The notes beneath the pieces are model-generated. The model was not told where the DNA came from, did no database searches, and saw only the letters and a program-made list of their open reading frames with translations. From contig NZ_MVDE01000005.1 of assembly GCF_002843385.1 (NCBI RefSeq), forward strand, positions 1 through 64,000: a DNA stretch of 64,000 nucleotides. Reading direction: 5' to 3'. Origin of the DNA: Labilibaculum manganireducens (lineage in GTDB: Bacteria > Bacteroidota > Bacteroidia > Bacteroidales > Marinifilaceae). The position numbers and the translations under genes were made by a program. Below, piece by piece: positions 26,728-36,111 of the stretch; position 1 is the stretch's first letter; every line of letters starts with the position of its first letter.

Positions 26728-28785
26728 TTATTTTTCAATTCGAATACGTGCATCAACCGCAACTACGGCCTCTTTATTTCCTAAAAGAGGGTTTAAATCC
26801 ATTTCGAAAATCTCAGGAGCAACTTTCATTAAAGCTGCTACCCTTGTAATTGCATCAGCAAATTCATCTTCATTAACGGGTTCCTGTCCTCTTACTCCTT
26901 TAATGATTCCGTAAGATTTTAATCCTTGAATCATATCATGAGCTTCTTGTTTGGCAATTGGTGCCAATGAAGCTTTCACATCCTTTAAAACTTCGATAAA
27001 GATACCTCCTAAACCACACAACACCATGTGTCCGAATTTTTCTTCACGTTTTGCTCCGATAAACACTTCAGTACCCTTTAGCATCTGTGCCAGCATAACG
27101 GCATAAGTATCTTTAATCTGCATCATTCTTCTGAATTCGGAACGAACAGTTTTCTCGTCTTTTACATTCAAAGTTACTCCACCAACATCCGATTTATGAA
27201 CGGGGCCAACAACCTTCATCACTAAAGGGAAACCAATTTCTTTTGCCATGGCTGCAATTTCATCTTCAGTATCGGCAACACCTTCTTTGGCTCTGTTAAT
27301 TCCTGCAGCATCCAATAAATTATGCAACTGTTCGGGACTCAAATAACCATTTTCAGCTTCATCAATAATCCTACGAATAGCAAGCTTATCAATTTCCGGC
27401 ATTTCAATTTCTTCTGCCTGAGGTTTTGGCGTATTATAAACCTTAGCCAATGCATCACCAAATACCACCTCATCTGGGAAATTAATTCGTCCTTTAGCAA
27501 GAAAATGCTCAATTTCATCTTTTACATTAACTATCGAAGGTAGAATTGGATAGATTGGTTTTTTACACTGCTTCATTTTCCCGTGCAAAAGATCGTAAAC
27601 ATCATACACTGGAAATAACCCAGGACTGCCAAATATTACGGCCATTGCATCAACATTATCAAAGTCGTTTTCACAAGCATCAATAATATCTCCTAATTGC
27701 TGCGCGGTTCCTGTTGCCAGGAAATCGATAGGATTAGCCACCGATGATCCAGCATATAATTTTTCAAGCAAAGCATCTGCTTTTGCCCCATCGATATGAG
27801 GAACATCCAATCCATTGTTCGAAAGTGAATCTGTTAACATCACTGCTGGTCCTCCTGCGTGCGTTATTACAGCAATATTTTTCCCTTTTAACTCAGGGTG
27901 CATGAAAATTGAGGCAACCGTTGCCAACTCATCTCTCCCTTTGCAACGAACAATACCTGCTTTTTTAAACAAAGCATTAACCGCAACATCCGGACTGGCC
28001 AATGCACCGGTATGCGAAGAAGCTGCACGACTTCCAGCCTCCGAGCTACCCGATTTGATTGCTGCAATTTTACAGCCTTTACGGATTAAAGAAGAAGCAT
28101 GCTTTAAAAGCATAGCAGGCTTATCGATGTTCTCGATATATAATAATTTAACCTTACTGCTTGTTTCAGGATTGAAATTCTCATCCATGTATTTAAGAAT
28201 CTCTTCAACACCCATTTGTGCTGAGTTTCCTACAGAATATACACTTGAGAAAGACAATCCTTTTGGAACGCCGGATTCCATAATAAACACTGCGGTTGCT
28301 CCCGAACCTGAAATAAAGTCACATCCTTTGGAATCTAAACTTGGAATAGGCGTTGTAAAAACACCATTATAATTAGAATTTAATACGCCAACACAGTTTG
28401 GACCAATTAACGATCCGCCCACAGAATTAACGATTTCCACAATCTCTTTTTCTAGTTCCTCACCTTCTTCATTTTCTTCACTAAATCCGGCAGAAAGAAT
28501 AATAAAAGCTCTCGTATTTTTTTCTTCAGCAAGAAATTTAATGGTTGAAGGACAAAATTTAGCAGCAATAGCTATAATTGCTAAATCAGCCTGTGGCAAA
28601 TCTTTCAGATCTTTGTATGACACAACTCCCTGAACCTCGTTCATTTTAGGATTTGAAACATAAAGATCACCTTTAAAATTACCATCAATTAAATTTTTTA
28701 AGACCTTACCTCCTGGTTTTTGTACATCATCGGAACCTCCAACAACTACAATACTTTTAGGGTTAAGTAACTGTTCGTTTATCAT
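26728..28785 (-). CDS. Acetate/acyl-CoA ligase, ADP-forming (fused alpha-beta)
   Basis: 685 residues converting acyl-CoA plus ADP and Pi to acid plus ATP. Order: CoA-binding Rossmann domain (VVGGSDDVQKPGGKVLKNL), succinyl-CoA-ligase-like domain with SGSGATAVFIMESG and the phospho-His segment AASSHTGALASPDVAVNA near 260, and from about 470 an ATP-grasp domain (LVMKVVGPVHKSDVGGVTL). It can cash in the acyl-CoA made by the upstream-located kor system. On the minus strand TATATTTG (28825-28818) is a good -7 element. Confidence 0.94.
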   Translation of the reverse strand: MINEQLLNPKSIVVVGGSDDVQKPGGKVLKNLIDGNFKGDLYVSNPKMNEVQGVVSYKDLKDLPQADLAIIAIAAKFCPSTIKFLAEEKNTRAFIILSAGFSEENEEGEELEKEIVEIVNSVGGSLIGPNCVGVLNSNYNGVFTTPIPSLDSKGCDFISGSGATAVFIMESGVPKGLSFSSVYSVGNSAQMGVEEILKYMDENFNPETSSKVKLLYIENIDKPAMLLKHASSLIRKGCKIAAIKSGSSEAGSRAASSHTGALASPDVAVNALFKKAGIVRCKGRDELATVASIFMHPELKGKNIAVITHAGGPAVMLTDSLSNNGLDVPHIDGAKADALLEKLYAGSSVANPIDFLATGTAQQLGDIIDACENDFDNVDAMAVIFGSPGLFPVYDVYDLLHGKMKQCKKPIYPILPSIVNVKDEIEHFLAKGRINFPDEVVFGDALAKVYNTPKPQAEEIEMPEIDKLAIRRIIDEAENGYLSPEQLHNLLDAAGINRAKEGVADTEDEIAAMAKEIGFPLVMKVVGPVHKSDVGGVTLNVKDEKTVRSEFRRMMQIKDTYAVMLAQMLKGTEVFIGAKREEKFGHMVLCGLGGIFIEVLKDVKASLAPIAKQEAHDMIQGLKSYGIIKGVRGQEPVNEDEFADAITRVAALMKVAPEIFEMDLNPLLGNKEAVVAVDARIRIEK

Positions 28786-28880
28786 TTTTTGTTGTTTAGT
28801 GTTTTGCTATTTTGCGACAAATATAATAATATTCTATTCCCAAAAGAGCGATTTACCCAACAAACTGTAAGCAAAAACAA

Positions 28881-28890
28881 ACGTTAACGT
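28881..28890. promoter_or_regulatory. ACGTTAACGT palindrome in the acs/hydE divergent gap
   Basis: A 10-base perfect palindrome within AAACGTTAACGTAAA, about 96 bases from the acyl-CoA ligase start and 168 from hydE, which diverge. It could be an operator; such a short palindrome may also be chance. Confidence 0.3.
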
Positions 28891-29057
28891 AAAAAACTGA
28901 CAATTCGCAAATTTGAGATAAGCATTTTTTTATCAATGCATTACAAAACAATTAAATTCGGAGTTTACAATGCAAATATCCATTTTATATCATAGGGTAC
29001 AAAAAGCTAAAATTTTATCTGTAATTTTACTTCCGAATTAAAAGCAACTAATTCCAA

Positions 29058-30146
29058 ATGACTAAAAGTATTGAGCAGATCTTACTGCAAGATCAATTCA
29101 CCAAAGACGATATTATTCGATTATTACAGTCGAAAGATGAAGATGAAAAAGCATTATTTGTGAAATCATCAGATACAAAACTAAAATATGTTGGAAGAAA
29201 TGTGCACTTCCGTGGATTGGTTGAATTCTCAAATATCTGTAAAAAAGATTGCCTTTATTGTGGAATTCGTGCGAGCAACAGCGCCGTAAACAGATACGAT
29301 ATTGCAGATGAAGAAATACTGAAAGCAGCAAAATTTGCTTACAAAAACAAATATGGTTCTTTAGTATTGCAATCGGGTGAAAGATCGGATCAAAAATTTA
29401 TTGATCGGATTGAGAACTTATTAAAAGAGATTAAAAAAATAAGTAATGATGAACTCGGAATTACCATTTCGTTAGGAGAACAAACTAAAGAAACTTATCA
29501 AAAATGGTTTGATGCTGGTGCTCACCGTTATTTATTGCGTATTGAATCGAGCAATAAAGAGCTCTACAATAAAATCCATCCTAACAACGAAGAACATTCG
29601 CACGAAACAAGGTTGAAATGTCTAAAATATCTTCAGGAAATTGGCTATCAAACCGGAACCGGAGTGATGATTGGAATTCCTTTTCAGACTTACGATGATT
29701 TAGCCAACGATCTGCTTTTTATGCAAAAGTTTGATATCGACATGGTTGGCATGGGACCATTTATTGAACACGATCAAACTCCAATGTATCAGTACAAAGA
29801 TCAATTAATGAGCCTGAATGATCGATTCAGACTTACACTAAAAATGATTGCCGTACTTAGAATCATGATGAAGGATATTAATATCGCCTCTGCTACAGCC
29901 CTGCAGGCTATTGATCCATTGGGAAGAGAAAAAGCACTGCGAATTGGAGCCAATATTATTATGCCCAATATTACACCAACCTCCGAAAGAGCAAATTATT
30001 TGCTATACCAAAACAAGCCTTGCATTGATGAAGGGGCAGATGATTGCACCAACTGTATGGAGGCCAGAATTAACATGGCCGATGGAGTAATTGGCTACGG
30101 AGAATGGGGAGATTCTCAACACTATCAAAAACGTAAAAACGAATAA
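29058..30146 (+). CDS. hydE: [FeFe]-hydrogenase H-cluster radical SAM maturase HydE
   Basis: 362 residues. Radical SAM motif CKKDCLYCG (Cys 61, 65, 68), preceded by VGRNVHFRGLVEFSNI, matches HydE/BioB-like enzymes. The optional second cluster triad C-X7-C-X2-C near the C terminus (PCIDEGADDCTNC) is also present, as in Thermotoga maritima HydE. It helps to build the dithiomethylamine-bridged diiron site. hydG is at 34469 on the other strand; hydF is not in the window. Confidence 0.95.
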   Translation: MTKSIEQILLQDQFTKDDIIRLLQSKDEDEKALFVKSSDTKLKYVGRNVHFRGLVEFSNICKKDCLYCGIRASNSAVNRYDIADEEILKAAKFAYKNKYGSLVLQSGERSDQKFIDRIENLLKEIKKISNDELGITISLGEQTKETYQKWFDAGAHRYLLRIESSNKELYNKIHPNNEEHSHETRLKCLKYLQEIGYQTGTGVMIGIPFQTYDDLANDLLFMQKFDIDMVGMGPFIEHDQTPMYQYKDQLMSLNDRFRLTLKMIAVLRIMMKDINIASATALQAIDPLGREKALRIGANIIMPNITPTSERANYLLYQNKPCIDEGADDCTNCMEARINMADGVIGYGEWGDSQHYQKRKNE

Positions 30147-30169
30147 AAGCGACGCAAGTCGCTTTTTTT
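30145..30169 (+). terminator. Terminator of hydE
   Basis: AAAAGCGAC / GTCGCTTTT around GCAA, then eight T; overlaps the stop codon. Confidence 0.93.
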
Positions 30170-30280
30170 TGCTCAAGAAACAACAACAACTTACATACTC
30201 TGTTCCCGATTTTAAGCCTTTACTACCTCAAAAAAAAATTGTATCTTAATTAAGTTTCACCATATCGAAAATAAGGATAC

Positions 30281-33200
30281 ATGAGGTACTCAATTACAAT
30301 TTTAATTTCCTTTTTTCTGACTTTGATTCCTAATAATCCTAGTCAAGCTCAACAATATAGCTTTAAGAATTATTCTCTTGAAGAAGGTCTGCCTCAATCT
30401 GAGGTATTCAGTTTAATTCAGGATAAAAAAGGAAACCTATGGATGGGAACCAACGGAGGAGGAATATCCCGGTTTAATGGCAAAGAATTTTTCTCCTACA
30501 ACAAAACTCATGGTCTTGCCGACAACAATATCAGATCATTACTGCAAGACACAAAAGACAATTTATGGATAGGAACCAGTATTGGCATTTCCAGTTTTAA
30601 TGGTGTCTCGTTCCGTAACTACGATCAAAAAGACAGTCTTCCAAACGCAATCTACTTTCAAATACTTGAAGACAACAAAGGCAGAATATGGGCTCTTGGA
30701 GCCGATCAGAACAACAGGTTTTTAATGCAATACAACAATGGGCATTTCTCTGATTTTGGAAACAAGTACCCGGAATTAAAGAAAAACAATCAGGTTTTAT
30801 CCATTTTCATGGATAATGAAAAAACTTTATTCATCACCACCAGAAATGGGCTTTACACTTACATAGATGGAAAACTTTCCAGATCTGACTATAACAATCT
30901 GCCTGAATTCAATGGTCAATTTATAGTTCCCGTACTTCAGGATGCGAACAATCAAATTTGGTTTCGAAATTTCATTCCCGGATATGGCAATAAAATTTAT
31001 AGAATTATAAATGAAAAACCCGTACAAATTAAATTACTGGATGAAATACCTCCCCTAAACATTGGAAATATGATGCTAGATTCGAATCAAATATTATGGG
31101 TGAGTGTTGGCGGAACCGGTGTTGTTTTGGTTGATGGAGAGAATGTGAAAATAATAGATGGCAGTCGGGGCTTAATTAATCCATTTATCAATACTATCGT
31201 TGAAGATAATTCAGGAAATATTTGGCTTACAACCAATGGAAATGGTCTGGTAAAATATGGCGATAACAAATTTCTTTCACTCAGCTTTGTTAATGATATT
31301 GGAGGAAATATTGTCAGAGCAATTTTTCAAGATTCTAAAAAAGATTACTGGTTTGGCATTGCCGGCAAAGGAGTTGTTCAATTCAAAAAAAATTACAAAA
31401 AAACCTTTACCCCGCAAGACAATCCCGGTCTGCTAAATATTAGGGATTTTTATGAACTTCCCAACGGAAAATTACTAATGGCAGGCTTCAATGGCATATT
31501 TGAGTTTAATGATTCTTCATTTAAAGAGGTTTCAGAACGCTATGGTCTTCCGATTGGTACCGGAGTAATTGACATTTTAAGTGTTGATGATGAATTATGG
31601 TTTACAACACAAGGAATGGGTGTTATTCACATCGATAAAAATAAAAAGAGAACTCAGATTTCGAATCAGAGTCATGGATTAAAGGTCGATTTCATCACCA
31701 GTGTTTATGTAGATTCCAAAAAACGGGCCTGGTTTTGCCATTTTCAGGGCTTATCGATGTATGATGGAGAAAAAATAGTCAATTTTGATGAAACCAATGG
31801 CCTGAATTACAAATGGGTGATGCAGGTAACAGAAGATTCTTTGGGACGAATTTGGGCTGCCACATTTAGTGGTGGCATCAATATTTGGGACGGTACAAAA
31901 TGGAGCTACCTTACTTCTGACGAAGGTCTAAGCTCTAACATAGTTTACTCAATTCTTACTGATAAAGAGGGATCTGTTTGGGCTGGTGTCCAAAATGGTG
32001 TCGATAAAATAAAATACACTACATCAGGAGAAATATCTTCAATAAGAAACTACAATAAATTTGATGGATTTATTGGTATTGAAAATAACGGAGGCTGCAA
32101 TTACATCGATTCAAATAAAAATCTATGGTTTGGAACCATTAACGGAGCAATGATGTTTAATCCGAGTAAAGATCACATCAACCCAACTCCTCCTACCATT
32201 CAACTTACTGATATTAAACTGTTTTTCAAGCAAGTGAATTGGATGGACGAAAAATACGGTAAATACCTGTCTGGTGTAAATCCATGGTTCTCTCTACCTC
32301 AGGATTTAAAACTTACTCACGATATGAACCATCTTAGTTTTAATTTTGAAGCTCTCAGTTACAAAGCTCCTGAAAAAGTAAAATACCAATGGAAATTGGA
32401 AGGTTTGGATCAGCAATGGTCACCAATCAGCTCAAAAAATGAAGCCGTCTACTCTCGAATTCCTCCGGGAGATTACTCTTTTAAAATTAAGGCATCAAAC
32501 AGTGATGGAGTATGGACTCCCAAAGCCTACGAATACAAATTCTCAATAAGTCCGCCATGGTGGAATACCTGGTGGGCAAGAAGTATTGCTCTGCTAATTA
32601 TTGGATTGTCCTTTTATCTGATTGTTAGAGTCAGAATTCAAAACATTCAGCAAAAAAAGAGAGAGCTTGAAAAATTGGTTACAGAAAAAACAAAAGAGAT
32701 CAGCCTTCAAAATTCAGAAATAGAATCAAAAAATAAAGTTTTACAAAAACAGAAAGATGAAATTCTGAAACAAACACAACAGCTTCAAAAATCCTACATG
32801 AATCTGATTCATTTGAACGACATAGGAAAAGCTGTTACCTCAAGTTTATCCGTAGAAAAAATAATCGACACTGTTTACGAATCGGTAAATGAATTAATGG
32901 ATGCTTCAATTTTTGGCATTGGCATTTATCAAAAAGAAAATAATTGTCTTATTTTCCCTAGAATTAAAGAAGCAGGTAAAGATCTTGATTCAATTGAATT
33001 TGCTCTTGAAGATGATACCCGTCTGGCTGTTTATTGCTTTAAAAATGACAAAGAATTATTTATATCTGATCTTGAAAAGGAATACCAAAAATACATTACT
33101 AAAATTATACCTATCGAAAAAACCGGCACTCCTCAATCAGTTATTTATTTGCCTTTAAAAATAAAAAACAAAATTACAGGTGTTATTACAGTTCAAAGTT

Positions 33201-34078
33201 TCGCTAAAAAAGCATTCCAGGAATATCATCTTTCCTTATTACAAAATATTGCAGTCTATGCGAGCATCGCAATTGAGAATGCTCAATCGTATCGAAACAT
33301 TGAAATTCAAAGCCGAAGATTGCAGAAAGCCAACAAGGAGGTTAAAATCAAAAAAGAGGAAATTGAACAAAAAAACAATGAACTAACAGAACTAAATAAT
33401 GAGAAGAATCACTTGATTGGAATCATAGCTCATGACTTAAAAAATCCTTTAACATCGACCATTTCTATTACAGAATATTTAAAATCGCAGATGGAAGAAA
33501 GCAATCATCCGGAAAATTTAGAGAATGTCAATTTTATGCTAAAAGCCCTTCAACGCATGAATAGTATGATTACTAAAATACTTGATATTGGTATGATTGA
33601 ATCGAAAAATATCAATTTACAATTGGAAAAAACTAATCTTAAAAAATTAATAGAAGCTGTAAATTTCAACTTTAAAGATCATCTTAAAAGAAAACAGTTA
33701 ACGCTAAAGCTTGATGTTTATGATGCCTATGCCATGGTAGACCAAAACTACATGACTCAGGTTTATGAAAACTTAATTTCGAATGCGATTAAATTTTCTC
33801 CCTCTAATAAAAATATAAATATTCGAATTTGGGAAGAGGGACAAATGGTAAGATCGGTTATTAGCGATGAAGGACCGGGGATTCCAATAGAAGATCAGAA
33901 AAAACTATTTGGAAAATTCCAGATTTTAAGTGCAAAACCAACTGCAGGAGAGAAATCAACTGGCCTGGGATTATCCATTGTGAAAAAATATATTGAAGCT
34001 ATGAAAGGAAAAGTTTGGTGTGAAAGTGAGACTGGCAAGGGTGCTCATTTCTATATTGATCTGGAGAAAGCGAATTAA
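30281..34078 (+). CDS. Large sensor histidine kinase: two-component beta-propeller, Y_Y_Y, GAF, kinase
   Basis: 1265 residues. Signal peptide (to about 24), then roughly 12-14 propeller repeats of the type GNLWMGTNGGGISRFNG, a Y_Y_Y domain (YQWKLEGLDQQW...GDYSFKIKASN), one membrane helix near 770, a coiled coil, a GAF-like domain (840-1000), a second coiled coil, HisKA with HDLKNPLTS, and HATPase_c with NAIKFSP, DEGPGIP, and GLGLSIVKK. Unlike Bacteroides hybrid two-component systems it has no receiver or AraC domain, so it must signal to a separate regulator. It lies between hydE and hydG, but its ligand is unknown. Confidence 0.92.
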   Translation: MRYSITILISFFLTLIPNNPSQAQQYSFKNYSLEEGLPQSEVFSLIQDKKGNLWMGTNGGGISRFNGKEFFSYNKTHGLADNNIRSLLQDTKDNLWIGTSIGISSFNGVSFRNYDQKDSLPNAIYFQILEDNKGRIWALGADQNNRFLMQYNNGHFSDFGNKYPELKKNNQVLSIFMDNEKTLFITTRNGLYTYIDGKLSRSDYNNLPEFNGQFIVPVLQDANNQIWFRNFIPGYGNKIYRIINEKPVQIKLLDEIPPLNIGNMMLDSNQILWVSVGGTGVVLVDGENVKIIDGSRGLINPFINTIVEDNSGNIWLTTNGNGLVKYGDNKFLSLSFVNDIGGNIVRAIFQDSKKDYWFGIAGKGVVQFKKNYKKTFTPQDNPGLLNIRDFYELPNGKLLMAGFNGIFEFNDSSFKEVSERYGLPIGTGVIDILSVDDELWFTTQGMGVIHIDKNKKRTQISNQSHGLKVDFITSVYVDSKKRAWFCHFQGLSMYDGEKIVNFDETNGLNYKWVMQVTEDSLGRIWAATFSGGINIWDGTKWSYLTSDEGLSSNIVYSILTDKEGSVWAGVQNGVDKIKYTTSGEISSIRNYNKFDGFIGIENNGGCNYIDSNKNLWFGTINGAMMFNPSKDHINPTPPTIQLTDIKLFFKQVNWMDEKYGKYLSGVNPWFSLPQDLKLTHDMNHLSFNFEALSYKAPEKVKYQWKLEGLDQQWSPISSKNEAVYSRIPPGDYSFKIKASNSDGVWTPKAYEYKFSISPPWWNTWWARSIALLIIGLSFYLIVRVRIQNIQQKKRELEKLVTEKTKEISLQNSEIESKNKVLQKQKDEILKQTQQLQKSYMNLIHLNDIGKAVTSSLSVEKIIDTVYESVNELMDASIFGIGIYQKENNCLIFPRIKEAGKDLDSIEFALEDDTRLAVYCFKNDKELFISDLEKEYQKYITKIIPIEKTGTPQSVIYLPLKIKNKITGVITVQSFAKKAFQEYHLSLLQNIAVYASIAIENAQSYRNIEIQSRRLQKANKEVKIKKEEIEQKNNELTELNNEKNHLIGIIAHDLKNPLTSTISITEYLKSQMEESNHPENLENVNFMLKALQRMNSMITKILDIGMIESKNINLQLEKTNLKKLIEAVNFNFKDHLKRKQLTLKLDVYDAYAMVDQNYMTQVYENLISNAIKFSPSNKNINIRIWEEGQMVRSVISDEGPGIPIEDQKKLFGKFQILSAKPTAGEKSTGLGLSIVKKYIEAMKGKVWCESETGKGAHFYIDLEKAN

Positions 34079-34081
34079 AAA

Positions 34082-34112
34082 AAAAGTCCGGCATTACCGA
34101 ACTTTTTTTTTA
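34082..34112. terminator. Bidirectional terminator between kinase and TM1266-type gene
   Basis: AAAAGTCCGG / CCGAACTTTT with one mismatch and ATTA-type loop, A- and T-runs on both sides; serves the convergent genes. Confidence 0.8.
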
Positions 34113-34118
34113 AAATCG

Positions 34119-34382
34119 TCACGACTCAAACATCATATGCTGAATTTCAACTCCTTCAATCATATAAATTTCTTTTTCGAATCGTTCCATTTCTTTTTCT
34201 GATCCAATCACCTGAATCAACAGCAACCCTTGAGGATGACTCTTTCGATGTTCCACATCGAATAAACCCAAGCGGGTTTTAATAGAATCTGCGTATTGAA
34301 CAAGAATTTTCTGTACGCAACCATCTTCTTTTTCCTTGTCGCGGATAAGTATACCAAATATCCAAATAGCTGATGTTTCCAT
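34119..34382 (-). CDS. TM1266-family iron-only hydrogenase system regulator (ACT-like)
   Basis: 87 residues. ETSAIWIFGILIRDKEKEDG, then KTRLGLFDVEHRKSHPQGLL and GVEIQHMMFES match the small ACT/NikR-C-like proteins found beside [FeFe]-hydrogenase maturation genes (Thermotoga TM1266 type). No DNA-binding domain is seen, so regulation would be through a partner or metabolite binding; role unproven. Same strand as hydG, 86 bases after it. Confidence 0.82.
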   Translation of the reverse strand: METSAIWIFGILIRDKEKEDGCVQKILVQYADSIKTRLGLFDVEHRKSHPQGLLLIQVIGSEKEMERFEKEIYMIEGVEIQHMMFES

Positions 34383-34468
34383 AAGAGCAAATTTAGAGTT
34401 ATCAGACGGACTAGTAGCAAGTTACAAAAAACCTCTCATCTCGAAAAATCAAAATTCACTTTACATTG

Positions 34469-35902
34469 CTAATAGTAAAGATCACGCTCTCCCTGCTTTA
34501 CCATCTCCAGGCGTTTGTGTAAATCCTCGGTTTTCTGGAAACCTTTCAATTCATTAATCTTCACTTCGATTAAATCATATCCCTTCTTTTTCATTTCTGG
34601 TGTGGCGTAATCCTCCAAATACTCAGCTAAAGTTAGAATCGCATTTTGAGAACAAAACCGTTTTATAAAGCCTGGAACAGAAAACTCCATAAAATGCTCA
34701 CCCGTTCTACCTTTCCGGTAACAGGCCGTACAGAATGAAGGCAAATACTTTTTCTCCAGAAGCTCATCAATCACTTCCGATAAACTACGGGGATCTCCAA
34801 TTTCGAATTGTTCCTGTTCTAATTTTTGCTCTTTAGCATTATCTTCGGAATATCCTCCTAATTGAATATTAGTGCCCGCATCAATCTGAGAAACCCCCAA
34901 TTTAATTACCTCTTCCCGGATTTCCTTTGACTCTCTGGCCGTTAGAATCATTCCAGTATAAGGAACTGCCAATCTAAGAATCGCAACCAGCCTAATAAAA
35001 TCCTTATCGCTGACTTCAAATTCCGGATCAATATTAGAATCGGAAGCTGCTTTAATTCGTGGGAAAGAGATCGTGTGTGGTCCAACATTATAACAAGCCT
35101 CGAAATGATTCACATGACGAAGCAAACCCAACACTTCATATTTCCAATCATACAAGCCAAACAATGCACCAATACCAACATCATCAATTAATGCCTCCTG
35201 TGCTCTGTCAAGACCGGTTAAGCGCCACTCAAAATCTCTCTTTTTACCACTTAAGTGATATTTAGCATATGCCTCCCTGTGGTAGGTTTCCTGAAAAATC
35301 TGATAGGTTCCAATCCCTGATTCCTTAACTATTTTAAACCCTTCAATATCAAGAGGAGCCGCATTGATGTTTACTCTCCGGATTTCACCATTACCCGATT
35401 TCACATCATAAACTGTTTTAACTGAATCAGCAATAAAATCAGCATCGTACATTGGGTGTTCACCATAAACCAAAATCAGTCTTTTTTGACCAGAATCTTC
35501 TAAGGCCTTTACTTCCGATTTAATTTGCTCGTGGGCAAGTGTTGTTCTTTTTTGTTTGATGTTTGAGGCTCTAAAACCACAGTACGTACAATTATTTACA
35601 CACTTATTCCCAATATACAACGGAGCAAAAATAACGATACGGTCACCATATACCTTTTCTTTAAGCTCTCTTGCTCCGGCTTTAATTTCTTCAATTAATT
35701 TTTCATCTTCAACCTTTAATAAAACCGCAGTCTCCTGCAAGCTTAATCGATTTTTATCCAATGACTTTCGAATAATCCGACGAACATTTTCTTCGGTTGG
35801 CTGGGCTTCTTCCAAAATCTCCCAAATTTCAGATTCATCAATAAAAGGTTTCATCCTTTCATCTTTAATCCGATACTCCTGAGGTTTGTAGATCATTTTC
35901 AT
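34469..35902 (-). CDS. hydG: [FeFe]-hydrogenase H-cluster radical SAM maturase HydG
   Basis: About 477 residues. Radical SAM motif CVNNCTYCGF (Cys near 101, 105, 108) and the C-terminal cluster C-X2-C-X22-C (SFCTACYRKGRTGEH...RFC) that binds the dangler iron. It cleaves tyrosine to supply CO and CN ligands of the H-cluster. I start at 35902 (MKMIYKPQEYRIKDERMKPF), giving the usual family length; 35896 is an alternative, and the frame to 35992 adds 30 atypical residues. Likely operon with the TM1266-type gene. Confidence 0.96.
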   Translation of the reverse strand: MKMIYKPQEYRIKDERMKPFIDESEIWEILEEAQPTEENVRRIIRKSLDKNRLSLQETAVLLKVEDEKLIEEIKAGARELKEKVYGDRIVIFAPLYIGNKCVNNCTYCGFRASNIKQKRTTLAHEQIKSEVKALEDSGQKRLILVYGEHPMYDADFIADSVKTVYDVKSGNGEIRRVNINAAPLDIEGFKIVKESGIGTYQIFQETYHREAYAKYHLSGKKRDFEWRLTGLDRAQEALIDDVGIGALFGLYDWKYEVLGLLRHVNHFEACYNVGPHTISFPRIKAASDSNIDPEFEVSDKDFIRLVAILRLAVPYTGMILTARESKEIREEVIKLGVSQIDAGTNIQLGGYSEDNAKEQKLEQEQFEIGDPRSLSEVIDELLEKKYLPSFCTACYRKGRTGEHFMEFSVPGFIKRFCSQNAILTLAEYLEDYATPEMKKKGYDLIEVKINELKGFQKTEDLHKRLEMVKQGERDLYY

Positions 35903-36053
35903 GTTTTGCGCTGTGTTGTCACGAAAAACGGATAGTATATACGACCCTGTATTTTCATGTATTTTGTTAGTTTCCAGATCAAAATTAAACATTATTATTC
36001 TGATTCAATAATAATTTAGAGTTTAAGATTTATTCTATTCCTTTTCTCAATTC

Positions 36054-36086
36054 ATAAAAAAACCCAAGGTCGTTAATACCTTGGGT
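36054..36086 (-). terminator. Terminator of the outer-membrane protein gene
   Basis: On the minus strand ACCCAAGGT / ACCTTGGGT with a 7-base loop and seven T; 25 bases after the stop. Confidence 0.9.
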
Positions 36087-36111
36087 CATTATAGAATAAC
36101 ACTAAATATTC

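Noticed and set aside
23505-28890. AACGTT motifs upstream of kor, flavodoxin and acyl-CoA ligase genes as a shared operator
   Set aside because: At this base composition about twenty AACGTT hexamers are expected by chance in 64 kb, and the flanks differ.
34336-34557. Plus-strand frame of 73 codons
   Set aside because: Antisense to the TM1266-type and hydG genes.
29058-35902. hydF in the maturation cluster
   Set aside because: No GTPase gene with HydF features is present in the window; it must lie elsewhere.
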